64,000 bases of DNA from the NCBI GenBank assembly GCA_016788115.1, contig JAEURR010000003.1, positions 409,225-473,224 of the forward strand. Direction: 5' to 3'. Under the pieces are notes generated by a model that had not been told where the DNA came from, made no database searches, and saw only the letters and a program-made list of their open reading frames with translations. The translations under genes were made by a program, and so were the position numbers. Positions 34,848 through 42,371 of the stretch are shown here, piece by piece. Source of the stretch: Chthonomonas sp. (GTDB lineage: Bacteria > Armatimonadota > Fimbriimonadia > Fimbriimonadales > Fimbriimonadaceae). Each line of letters opens with the position of its first letter. Position 1 is the first letter of the stretch.

Positions 34848-35861
34848 ATGCACACGTACATCGGTATCGATCTTGGCGGCACGAATGTCCGGGCCCAGGC
34901 GCTGACTCCGCTGGGCGAACCGGCGGGTGAACGATTTGAGAATCCGAGCCATGCGCAAGAAGGCTCCGAAGCGATCTTGGACGCCGTCGCCAAGACAATC
35001 CTGCAGGCGGCAGGCTCGGCCAACGCACCAGTGAAGGCAGTGGGGCTCGCCATTGCGGGCCATGTCGATGACGCTGCGGGAATCGTGCGCTGGGCACCCA
35101 ACTTCGGGATCATGGTCAACGGAGTTTTCCACTATTGGGAGGACGTCCCCGTCCGCGAGCCGCTCGAAGCGCGCACTGGCTACCGCATCCACATGGGCAA
35201 CGATGCCAACCTGGCCGCGCTCGCTGAGTACAAGTACGGTACTGGCCGGAACGAAGCCAAGTGCCTCGTCATGCTTACCATCGGAACGGGCATCGGCGGT
35301 GGCGTGGTGCTTTCGCCCGCCAGTGTGCAAGGGCGAGCAAGTTCACCACTCGTGCTGCTCGGCGGGAACCAGGGTGGCGGCGAGCTTGGGCATGTCGTGG
35401 TGCAGCAGGGTGGCCTCGACTGTACGGCGGGTTCGTATGGCGCGCTGGAGGCGTACTGCCAGCGAGACAGCATCATCCGCCGCGCGACGAACAAGCTTCG
35501 GCGCGGGCGCACTTCGATCGTTCGAGACCTGGTGAAGGACGATCTAAGCAAGGTTACGCCAAGAGTCTTGACTGAAGCGTGCAATCAGGGGGACGCGGTC
35601 GCGCTTGAGACTTACCAAGAAGTCGGCACCTATCTTGGCACCGGGATCGGCAGTTTCATCAACGTCTTCGCGCCCGACTACGTGGCGATCGGTGGACAGA
35701 TTTCCAAGGCCGGGGAGTACCTGCTCGGCCCAGCCAGAGCCGCGGCACAGGCAGTCGCCATCCCGTCGCTGTTCAAGTTCGTGACGATCCAGGCGGCTCA
35801 GCTCATTGACGACGCGGGGATTCTGGGCGGAGCGGCGCTCGCGGTCGAGAAAGAAGCCTAG
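34848..35861 (+). CDS. ROK-family sugar kinase, glucokinase-like, with reduced zinc motif
   Basis: I start at the ATG at 34848 (MHTYIGIDLGGTNVRA), which matches the family; an in-frame ATG at 34812 adds 12 unlikely residues. The protein has 337 residues. The ATP motif IDLGGTN, the catalytic GNDANLAALAE and the second phosphate motif TIGTGIGGGVV are intact, so a hexose kinase role is likely. The ROK zinc motif CxCGxxGCxE reads CTAGSYGALE, so two of three cysteines are missing. A ~15-residue insertion (SVQGRASSPLVLLGG) precedes GGGELGH. The stop codon shares a CTAG with the convergent gene at 35858. Confidence 0.88.
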   Translation: MHTYIGIDLGGTNVRAQALTPLGEPAGERFENPSHAQEGSEAILDAVAKTILQAAGSANAPVKAVGLAIAGHVDDAAGIVRWAPNFGIMVNGVFHYWEDVPVREPLEARTGYRIHMGNDANLAALAEYKYGTGRNEAKCLVMLTIGTGIGGGVVLSPASVQGRASSPLVLLGGNQGGGELGHVVVQQGGLDCTAGSYGALEAYCQRDSIIRRATNKLRRGRTSIVRDLVKDDLSKVTPRVLTEACNQGDAVALETYQEVGTYLGTGIGSFINVFAPDYVAIGGQISKAGEYLLGPARAAAQAVAIPSLFKFVTIQAAQLIDDAGILGGAALAVEKEA

Positions 35862-36394
35862 CTTCGTCGCGCAGCGGCGTTGTGGCGCGCGAGGATGAGC
35901 GCAAAGACCAAGACTGTGACGACCCAGGCGAAGAGCGCATAGGTCGGATTCAGCCATACACCGCTGAGGTCTCGGGCCTCGGGGGCCGGTCCAAATCCGA
36001 TAGGTATCAGTCCAAAGGCGGCGACGCGCGCGGACACCGTGCAGCCGATCGCCAACGTCGCAGGAAGGAGGGCGTCTAGCAACGGACGGTTCGGTCCGAA
36101 ACCGCGCTTCGATTCGTACGTGCCCGGCACCAGCTCCGGCGCGATGAGCGCAAGCGCAATCAGCAGCGCCGCCGCGAGGGCACCCGGATACCACAGTGTG
36201 AGGATCGAGTACGGGTGTTGGTAGCGAAGCCAAACTTCGCTGACGGCCACGATCGCCGCGAGACCCCAGAGCCACAAGGCGGCGAGGAGCGCAGCGCGTA
36301 CGAGCCGGTGACCCGTGCGGCGTAGTTTGCGCGCGCGAGCCTTGAGGCCTGGTCGGCCACCCATGGAGGCGAGACGTGTGGAGACCCGCTTCAA
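35858..36394 (-). CDS. Four-TM membrane protein of unknown function coupled to csrA
   Basis: A 178-residue protein with a basic N-terminus and about four hydrophobic helices (about residues 33-52, 69-88, 105-125, 155-172). No domain is recognised. The likely start is TTG at 36394, overlapping the csrA stop codon as TTGA; an ATG at 36364 is an alternative without an SD. It is the last gene of the flagellar-csrA operon. The coupling suggests joint expression with CsrA, but its role is unknown. Confidence 0.7.
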   Translation of the reverse strand: MKRVSTRLASMGGRPGLKARARKLRRTGHRLVRAALLAALWLWGLAAIVAVSEVWLRYQHPYSILTLWYPGALAAALLIALALIAPELVPGTYESKRGFGPNRPLLDALLPATLAIGCTVSARVAAFGLIPIGFGPAPEARDLSGVWLNPTYALFAWVVTVLVFALILARHNAAARRS

Positions 36395-36594
36395 GGAATA
36401 TCTTCGGGCTGGACTTCAGACGCGGCGCGATTTTCGTCCTGAATCTGCTCGAAGATCTCCTTGCGGTGGACGGGGACGTTCTTCGGTGCGCGGATACCCA
36501 GACGCACTTGCTCGCCACGGACTTCTAACACGACCACCTCGATCTCTTCGTTGATGACGATGCTTTGGTTTACTTTGCGAGTTAGAACAAGCAT
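36391..36594 (-). CDS. csrA: Carbon storage regulator CsrA
   Basis: A 67-residue RNA-binding protein. The N-terminal strand [12 protein letters not shown] and the RNA-contact residues Leu4, Arg6 and Arg44 (VPVHRKEI) match the family. CsrA binds GGA motifs in hairpin loops near ribosome binding sites and usually represses translation; in flagellated bacteria outside the gammaproteobacteria it controls flagellin and is held in check by FliW. fliW lies 48 nt upstream. GGAGGG lies 8 nt before the ATG. Confidence 0.95.
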   Translation of the reverse strand: MLVLTRKVNQSIVINEEIEVVVLEVRGEQVRLGIRAPKNVPVHRKEIFEQIQDENRAASEVQPEDIP

Positions 36595-36642
36595 GGCGCG
36601 GCGCCCTCCATGGCTACCGTCCCGACCGAATGCAGGGCAACT

Positions 36643-37110
36643 CTAGGCCGCTGCACCCTCCGGTTGGTTGGCCGAACGACTCGGAGTGTACTTGATGGAG
36701 TACACAGAATCGTCAAGAACAAATTGCTTCGCAAGACGCGAGTCTGCGTTGATCACAATGGGTCCTGCCAGATTCAATGTCATCTCCTCGGGCTTACCCT
36801 TCGGGACGTTCACGATAGTATAGACGAGTTGAGCCGATTCCGCGGTCAATTCGATCACCATGGCTTCGCGATCGTCAATCTCGGGTGCGTAGTCCGCGAT
36901 GTACGTGCACGGGTCGACGACGAGAAACGCGACGGCGGCCTCGTCGAGCGATTGCAGCCATCGAAAGGGCGAACCGGGCTTGTGCTCGATCACCACATAG
37001 CGATGCGAGTCGGGAAAGCCGAGGATCCCCTCGGGCATGGACACGACGTCGCCCGAGGAGACCTCGATGACGCCAAAACGGGTTGTGGATGCCTGTTGTG
37101 TAGTGCTCAT
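36643..37110 (-). CDS. fliW: Flagellar assembly factor FliW
   Basis: A 155-residue FliW with the conserved stretches MPEGILGFPDSHRYVV, FRWLQSLDEAAVAFLVVDP and TIVNVPKG. FliW binds flagellin and, when released, binds CsrA and blocks its RNA binding, so flagellin levels set their own translation. The ATG directly follows the flgL TAA stop (TAAATG). The flgL-fliW-csrA order is the conserved Gram-positive/Terrabacteria layout. The Ala/Gln-rich C-terminal tail is longer than in Bacillus FliW. Confidence 0.94.
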   Translation of the reverse strand: MSTTQQASTTRFGVIEVSSGDVVSMPEGILGFPDSHRYVVIEHKPGSPFRWLQSLDEAAVAFLVVDPCTYIADYAPEIDDREAMVIELTAESAQLVYTIVNVPKGKPEEMTLNLAGPIVINADSRLAKQFVLDDSVYSIKYTPSRSANQPEGAAA

Positions 37111-37995
37111 TTATCGAATGAAGTCCATCAAACTCAGCCGCTCCGCCATGGCCGAGCTCTGGAGCGCGGCCTGATAGACGGTTTGGGCAAGCTGATAATC
37201 GGTGATCGCTTGGGCCATGTCGACATCTTCGACATCGCTGATTCTCTTGGTCAGATCATCAATCCTGCGATCGTGGCGTTGACTTTGCTCCTGCACATAT
37301 TGGAGGCGAGAGCCTACGACTCCACGCTCCGACTTGACGGCATCCATGCTTAATTGGAGGTTTGCGATATCCTGCCCACTCAAGAGCGAGATATTCCCTC
37401 CCGTCAAACTGTTTCTAAGCCCTTCGAGGGCGGTGTAAGCGGTCAGCATCATGGAGTTGCTCGGCGTATTCACGTCAAGCGTCTCTCCGGGGCCGATCTC
37501 CACTTTCACAAATCCAGAGTCCCCGTTGTAAACCAGCGAACCCGCCGCGGTCGTGAACGGCTTCGTGTCACTCATCGTCCCGGCAAAGATGTATTGGCCT
37601 GAGGCTCCGCGGGTGTTGCCAAGCTCCAGCAGCTTCGTTTGAAGCGCCTCAACCTGCTTGGCCATGGTGTTGCGGGCGACCTGGTCAGTGGCGCTGCTCG
37701 CACCTTGAATGGCCAGGCTGTAACCCTGCTTCAGGAGGTCGTGAATATCCCCCAGTGCCGCTTCAGAAAACTTAAGGTAGTCGTTGGCGTTCGAGAGGTT
37801 CTTCTTGTACTGCTCGGTCGCCGCTTTGAGACTCGTGGAACGCATGACAAAGCTCGCACCGGCGGGGTCATTCTTCACCAAGTCCGGTCGTTTTCCAGAC
37901 GTAACGGCGTCCTGAGCCACCGCCATTCGGCCATAGGCCTGATGGATCCTGCTCAGATAGCTATCGTATTGGTAGCGCGTGCTCAGTCGTTCCAT
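37111..37995 (-). CDS. flgL: Flagellar hook-associated protein FlgL (HAP3)
   Basis: A 294-residue hook-filament junction protein. The N-terminal flagellin-like helices (LSTRYQYDSYLSRIHQAYGRMAVAQDAVTSGKRP) and the C-terminal helix (LTKRISDVEDVDMAQAITDYQLAQTVYQAALQSSA) match FlgL. It joins the filament to FlgK. It lies 18 nt after flgK, and its stop abuts fliW. Confidence 0.93.
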   Translation of the reverse strand: MERLSTRYQYDSYLSRIHQAYGRMAVAQDAVTSGKRPDLVKNDPAGASFVMRSTSLKAATEQYKKNLSNANDYLKFSEAALGDIHDLLKQGYSLAIQGASSATDQVARNTMAKQVEALQTKLLELGNTRGASGQYIFAGTMSDTKPFTTAAGSLVYNGDSGFVKVEIGPGETLDVNTPSNSMMLTAYTALEGLRNSLTGGNISLLSGQDIANLQLSMDAVKSERGVVGSRLQYVQEQSQRHDRRIDDLTKRISDVEDVDMAQAITDYQLAQTVYQAALQSSAMAERLSLMDFIR

Positions 37996-38013
37996 GAGGG
38001 GTCAAAACCTCGA

Positions 38014-39423
38014 TTACCTTCTTAGCATTCCAAGTAAATCTTCGGTTACTTGGTCAAAGATCGTCAGGACTTTCGCGGCGGCCTGGTAGCTGCGCTGGAA
38101 CCGAAGCATGTTCGACATCTCTTCGTCCAAGTTCACACCGCTCACACTTTGCTGCTGCTCCGTGATCTGCGAGATCAGCGCGTCCTGTGTGCCCGCCGCG
38201 TTGTCGTAGTAGTTCGATTCACTACCCAACCGAGAGATCGAGTCCTTATGGAAGGTCTTGATCGAGCGGTTGCCCAGTGCGGCGATGGACAAATCGCGCA
38301 AGGCACTCAGGCTCCGGGCCAAACCGGTATCGCCCGCGACGTAAGTGGGCGTGCCCGAGACCACCGTTCCAGCACCCGCGACGATCTCCTGATAGTCGGA
38401 TTCGACCGCGAGACTCAGGTTGAAATCGATCGCGCCGGTTTGCGGACCCGAAGCAACATCGTTGAAGAACTGGACATTGGTGTTCCCGTAGGAGTTGATG
38501 CCCGACGTGTGGATCGCGTTGACTTGCGTGCGCAGCGTGTTTGCCAACTGGTCGAGCGAACCGATTTCGCGATTGATCGTCTGCGCCGTCTGCATCAGCC
38601 CAGCGAGCTTGCCGCCGCGGATGGTGATCGGTACTGTCCAACCCGTAAGCGTGCCGTTGACCGAATCCACGTTCGCGGGCAGCGCGTTTGCGCCGGTATT
38701 GTCCACAAGCGTGAACTGCGAGACCACGACGTTCACCGTTCCGTCGTTCAGCGGCACGGTGGAGATGTTCACGAGTTCGCTTAGATCGCGGATCGCCTGG
38801 TCACGTCGGTCGGCAAGATCGTTCGGCGTTCCGCCGGTTGCCACCTGTTCGCGAATCTGAGTGTTGAGTGATGCGATCGACTCGGCAATGTTGTTGACCT
38901 GGTTGACCAGCGCCTGCATTTCCGAAGTGTTGTTCGCGGAGTAGCCCGTAAGCTGTTCGTACGTGCCGCGGATACGGCTCGCGAGCAGTTTGCCCGATTG
39001 TTGAACGGCCATCCGGTTCGCCGATTCGGACGGGTTGCTCGATAGCGCGCTCCAAGAGTCGAAGAACTTGTCGAGGGCGGCGCCGATCCCATCCGAGCCC
39101 GGCTCGTGCATGACGCCGAGCACGCCTTCGATCCCTTGAGCGATCGTGGAGAACTGGTTGCTGGACGACAAGCCCGCTTGGAGACGCCCTTCGAGGAAGA
39201 GGTCACGCACGCGGTTGATCGATCCGACCTGAACCCCGGTTCCCAGCGACCGGGCACCGTTCTGCCAATACGTAACGGGGTCGGTCGTCGCAAGATCGAC
39301 CACCTGCCGCGTATAGCCGCGCGTGTTCGCATTGGCAATGTTGTGACCGGTGACGTCCAACGACCGTTGGAACGCACGCAATGCACGCGACGCCAGCTCT
39401 ATGCCATGAAATGGACTCGGCAT
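38014..39423 (-). CDS. flgK: Flagellar hook-associated protein FlgK (HAP1)
   Basis: I start at the ATG at 39423 (MPSPFHGIELASRALRAFQRSLDVTGHNIANANTRGYTRQ), the typical axial-protein N-terminus; an open frame continues 84 nt further into flgN but is unlikely. The 469-residue protein has the FlgK DVTGHNIANANT motif and the C-terminal SGVNLDEEMSNMLRFQRSYQAAAKVLTIFDQ helix. It forms the first hook-filament junction ring. The flgN stop codon lies 1 nt before its start, so the chaperone and its client are made together. Confidence 0.94.
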   Translation of the reverse strand: MPSPFHGIELASRALRAFQRSLDVTGHNIANANTRGYTRQVVDLATTDPVTYWQNGARSLGTGVQVGSINRVRDLFLEGRLQAGLSSSNQFSTIAQGIEGVLGVMHEPGSDGIGAALDKFFDSWSALSSNPSESANRMAVQQSGKLLASRIRGTYEQLTGYSANNTSEMQALVNQVNNIAESIASLNTQIREQVATGGTPNDLADRRDQAIRDLSELVNISTVPLNDGTVNVVVSQFTLVDNTGANALPANVDSVNGTLTGWTVPITIRGGKLAGLMQTAQTINREIGSLDQLANTLRTQVNAIHTSGINSYGNTNVQFFNDVASGPQTGAIDFNLSLAVESDYQEIVAGAGTVVSGTPTYVAGDTGLARSLSALRDLSIAALGNRSIKTFHKDSISRLGSESNYYDNAAGTQDALISQITEQQQSVSGVNLDEEMSNMLRFQRSYQAAAKVLTIFDQVTEDLLGMLRR

Positions 39424-39424
39424 C

Positions 39425-39901
39425 TTAGGCCACCTGGTCGACAAGGACCGCCGGGGCCGTCGAGGGGCCACCGTACTTGGCGTTTTGCTCCTGGGCCGAC
39501 TTGGCAATGAGCGCGAGCGTGCCGTTCACATAGGTCATCTCGTTCTCGATGAGCTTTCGGTTCTTTGAGATCGAGGTTTCCAGGCTCGCTGCGGCGGCTC
39601 GGACTCGATTGGCCAGTGACTGAACTTGCTGCGCTTCGGCTTGACTCAGCGCTCCCACCAGGCTTCGAAGAGTGGGATCGACTCCCAGCTCGTCGGCCAG
39701 CTTTCGGGCGGAAACCGCAGCTTGCTCATCGATCTCGCGCATGCGGGTTAGCATGCTGTCGAGTTCGGCTTGGATCCGCTCGACTGCGCCGACATCGCGG
39801 CTGACGAGCGCGCGGGTCTGCTCGCGCAAGTTCCCCATGAGCCGTTCAGAGGTGCCCAACCAGTCCCACCATTGGGTCTGTAAGTGTCTTGATTTCATCA
39901 T
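39425..39901 (-). CDS. flgN: FlgN-like flagellar export chaperone
   Basis: A 158-residue, almost entirely alpha-helical protein with a predicted long coiled coil (about residues 10-130), as in FlgN, the export chaperone of FlgK and FlgL. The pattern NRKLIENEMTYVNGTLALI in the last helix resembles the FlgN client-binding end. Identity rests on size, helicity and position directly before flgK. It overlaps flgJ by 4 nt (ATGA). Confidence 0.8.
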   Translation of the reverse strand: MMKSRHLQTQWWDWLGTSERLMGNLREQTRALVSRDVGAVERIQAELDSMLTRMREIDEQAAVSARKLADELGVDPTLRSLVGALSQAEAQQVQSLANRVRAAAASLETSISKNRKLIENEMTYVNGTLALIAKSAQEQNAKYGGPSTAPAVLVDQVA

Positions 39902-40395
39902 TGTTTCTCTCCCGTTGTCGGGGTTTTCGGTCGGTTCACGGCCTCTTGGCCGAGATAAACATTTGAAAGCTGTTGGAAGAGCTCTCGGGAAAGACCCAGC
40001 AGACTCTTCGAAGCGATCTCTTCGCTGAAGTTCTCGCGGTACATGTCCTTGGCCATGTCACCCAGTGGCCCGGCGTCGGACTGCTGCTTGAGCGCTTTAT
40101 CCATCGACTCGAGCATCTTCTTGACGAGGACTGCCTCCAGCTTCTCGGTCGAATCGCGCAGCTTGCCCAGCTCCGTGATCTGGTGCGCGCTCAGATCCGA
40201 GAGGCGAAGCGGCGGAAGCCCAGCGGCATCCGAAGCCCACATCACCGGGTTCTTGGCTCCCGCTTCGTACTGCTTCTCCAGCTCGGCGAGCTTGTCACCG
40301 AAAGCGTGCTTCACTTGGCTCGCCACCGCTTGGATGGCGCGGCGCTCAACGGGAGCAAGGGCACGTCCTGCTGCGGTCATGATGTCAGTCGTCAT
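39898..40395 (-). CDS. flgJ: Rod-binding protein FlgJ (rod-cap domain only)
   Basis: A 165-residue protein whose central part (LEAVLVKKMLESMDKAL ... MAKDMYRENFSEEIAS) matches the FlgJ N-terminal rod-binding domain. The muramidase domain of enteric FlgJ is absent, as in many phyla, so peptidoglycan must be opened by another enzyme. It overlaps flgI by 4 nt upstream and flgN by 4 nt downstream. Confidence 0.88.
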   Translation of the reverse strand: MTTDIMTAAGRALAPVERRAIQAVASQVKHAFGDKLAELEKQYEAGAKNPVMWASDAAGLPPLRLSDLSAHQITELGKLRDSTEKLEAVLVKKMLESMDKALKQQSDAGPLGDMAKDMYRENFSEEIASKSLLGLSRELFQQLSNVYLGQEAVNRPKTPTTGEKQ

Positions 40396-41585
40396 TGGAT
40401 CTTCAACCTCGCTTTGAGTGCGCCTTGGCTCTTGAGGGCCTGCAGGATCGAAATCACGTCTTGCGCGCTCACATCCAGGGCGTCGAAGAGTCGAGCCAAG
40501 TCGGAGAGCGTCGCGAACGGCGGGATCTCACCGGACCGTGCACGATCCTCCTCAATCTGAATGTCGTACTCACTATCCAGCACCGTCTCGCCCTTGCTCA
40601 GTGCAGCGGGCTGGCTGATGACCGCATAGCGGGCGACGCTCACACGGAGGTTTCCGCGGGTAATCAGCGCGGGGCCAATCTTCACGTTGCCACCGACGAT
40701 GATGGTGCCGGTGCGCTCGTCCACAAGGACCAGCGCGGGAATATCGGCGTACACGCTCGTCCCCTCGATGAGCGCCATAGTTTGCACCGGGCTTGCGTCC
40801 TTGGGAAGTGTGATCTCGATGGTGCCGCCGTCGATGGCACGCGGAAGGTAACCGGGGAACTTTTCGTCGAGGGCCTGCGAGAGACGGTTTGCGGTTGTGA
40901 GGTCTGGGTCGTCCAACTCAAGGTAAAGCTGGTTACCAAAGACCATCTGGTAGGGGACCACGCGCTCGACAATGCCCCCGCCCGGGACCTTGCCCGCGTT
41001 CACGTGGTTCTTGTAGACCTGAGCGCCGCCTGCACCTACATTCATGCCGCCAACGCTAACCGCGCCCTGGGCCACCGCCATCGCTTTGGTCTCATCGCCT
41101 TGACCGTACAGCGGGGTTTGGAGCAGCGTGCCACCCTTGAGACTAGTAGCGTCACCGATGCTCTGAACCGTCACGTCGATCCGGTTGCCGGGAGTCGCGA
41201 ACGGCGGAAGCTCGGCGATGATCGCCACCGCCGCCACGTTCTTCGGCTGGATCTGAGTAGGGTCAATGAGCGTTCCAAATCGCTTGAGCGCATTGGCGAG
41301 CAGCGTCTGAGTAAAGGGCGTCTTTTTCGTGTCGCCGGTACTCTCGAGGCCCACGACCAAGCCGTAGCCCATGAGCTGATTGCTCCGGACGCCGCGAAAT
41401 CGAGCGATGTCTTTGACGCGGACTTCAATGCCGTTCCGCTCCACCTGCTCGGCGCTAATGACTTCGCGCGGCCGCGTTGGTCCGGCAGGCTTAACTCCCG
41501 GCGAATTCGGCTGGGCCACTGACTTCTGCGCGACGCAGACGCTAGCAGCTACTGCCATGCAAAGACAAAGGATAAGTTTCTTCAT
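40392..41585 (-). CDS. flgI: Flagellar P-ring protein FlgI
   Basis: A 397-residue periplasmic P-ring subunit. I start at the ATG at 41585, which gives a clean signal peptide (MKKLILCLCMAVAASVCVAQ) and has GGAAG 8-12 nt upstream. FlgI signatures are RVKDIARFRGVRSNQLMGYGLVVGLESTGD, the NVAAVAI segment and FDALDVSAQDVISILQALKSQGAL at the end. The P-ring requires FlgA for assembly. The start overlaps the stop codon of the small ORF at 41582 as ATGA. Confidence 0.95.
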   Translation of the reverse strand: MKKLILCLCMAVAASVCVAQKSVAQPNSPGVKPAGPTRPREVISAEQVERNGIEVRVKDIARFRGVRSNQLMGYGLVVGLESTGDTKKTPFTQTLLANALKRFGTLIDPTQIQPKNVAAVAIIAELPPFATPGNRIDVTVQSIGDATSLKGGTLLQTPLYGQGDETKAMAVAQGAVSVGGMNVGAGGAQVYKNHVNAGKVPGGGIVERVVPYQMVFGNQLYLELDDPDLTTANRLSQALDEKFPGYLPRAIDGGTIEITLPKDASPVQTMALIEGTSVYADIPALVLVDERTGTIIVGGNVKIGPALITRGNLRVSVARYAVISQPAALSKGETVLDSEYDIQIEEDRARSGEIPPFATLSDLARLFDALDVSAQDVISILQALKSQGALKARLKIQ

Positions 41586-41752
41586 GCGGGTTTCTTCCAA
41601 AAAATTGAGAGCCACTGAGGGTCGATGCAAGGGGACCAGGCACGGTACACCACGTCGTCCGGCTTGCCGGTGGCGGGAACCCGAACCTTGTCAAACTTCG
41701 GGCGCCGCCGCGAGCGGCATGCGAGTTCTATTGCGCGTCTACGTGAATCCAT
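41582..41752 (-). CDS. 56-residue basic microprotein between flgH and flgI, unknown function
   Basis: A short ORF of 56 residues (MDSRRRAIELACRSRRRPKF ... WLSIFWKKPA). Its ATG is preceded by GAGGTGG 2 nt upstream, a very good SD that overlaps the flgH stop codon (TGAGGTGG). Its own stop overlaps the flgI start as ATGA. From flgG to flgL gaps are otherwise -4 to +18 nt, and this ORF exactly fills the only larger gap (174 nt). The product is rich in Arg/Lys (about a quarter of residues), with a Trp-rich end and no signal peptide. I do not recognise it; it may be a cytoplasmic assembly or coupling factor. Confidence 0.65.
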   Translation of the reverse strand: MDSRRRAIELACRSRRRPKFDKVRVPATGKPDDVVYRAWSPCIDPQWLSIFWKKPA

Positions 41753-41759
41753 AGCCACC

Positions 41760-42371
41760 TCAGAAAAGCCAATCCAGCAACCGAGTAACGAGCCCACGGC
41801 GTTGCCGCTCGTGGATGGCTCCCTTGCCCTCCATGCGGATGTCGGCCTCGGCGATGAGCTCACTGCGGACCGTGTTGTTCGCCATCACATCGTCGCGCCG
41901 GATGACACCCGAGAGCTTGAAGGTCTGGATTTCCTTGTTCACGACTAGCGAGCGGGTCGCCTCAACGATTAAGTTGCCGTTCGGAAGCACCTCACGCACC
42001 ACACCGGTGAGCTTGGCGGTCAGCTTGCTATTCTGGGTCGTCGTCCCGCCGCCGGTGTTGGAACTCTGATCACTCGAGACTTGCGGACCGATGATCCGGG
42101 TCAAGAAATCCTTGAACAGGTTCAGGCTCACACGGTTGTTGTCCTGCTTATTCAGGTTCGTATTGGCGGTGAAGTTGGCGACGCTCGTCTCGCTGATGAT
42201 GATCGTGATGACATCGCCGACCGAACGCGCCGTGCGATCGACAAAGGCGTTGCCCTTCGAATCGCTCCACAGCGAACCGGTCGCTTCGATGGTCGTGTTC
42301 TTATCGATAACTTGCGCGTGGCTCAGCGACAGGAGCCCAATGGCCAACATCCAAAAATTTAGCTTCTTCAT
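41760..42371 (-). CDS. flgH: Flagellar L-ring protein FlgH, non-lipidated form
   Basis: A 203-residue outer-membrane ring subunit. FlgH features are SLWSDSKGNAFVDRTARSVGDVITIIISETS, the LTAKLTGVVREVLPNGNLIVEATRSL segment and a C-terminal ERQRRGLVTRLLDWLF. The signal peptide (MKKLNFWMLAIGLLSLSHAQ) has no lipobox Cys, whereas proteobacterial FlgH is a lipoprotein. It shows that the flagellum crosses an outer membrane. It overlaps flgA by 4 nt. Confidence 0.94.
   Translation of the reverse strand: MKKLNFWMLAIGLLSLSHAQVIDKNTTIEATGSLWSDSKGNAFVDRTARSVGDVITIIISETSVANFTANTNLNKQDNNRVSLNLFKDFLTRIIGPQVSSDQSSNTGGGTTTQNSKLTAKLTGVVREVLPNGNLIVEATRSLVVNKEIQTFKLSGVIRRDDVMANNTVRSELIAEADIRMEGKGAIHERQRRGLVTRLLDWLF

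Noticed and set aside
40395..41522. 375-codon frame antisense to flgI
   Set aside because: Mirror of flgI; no recognisable motif.
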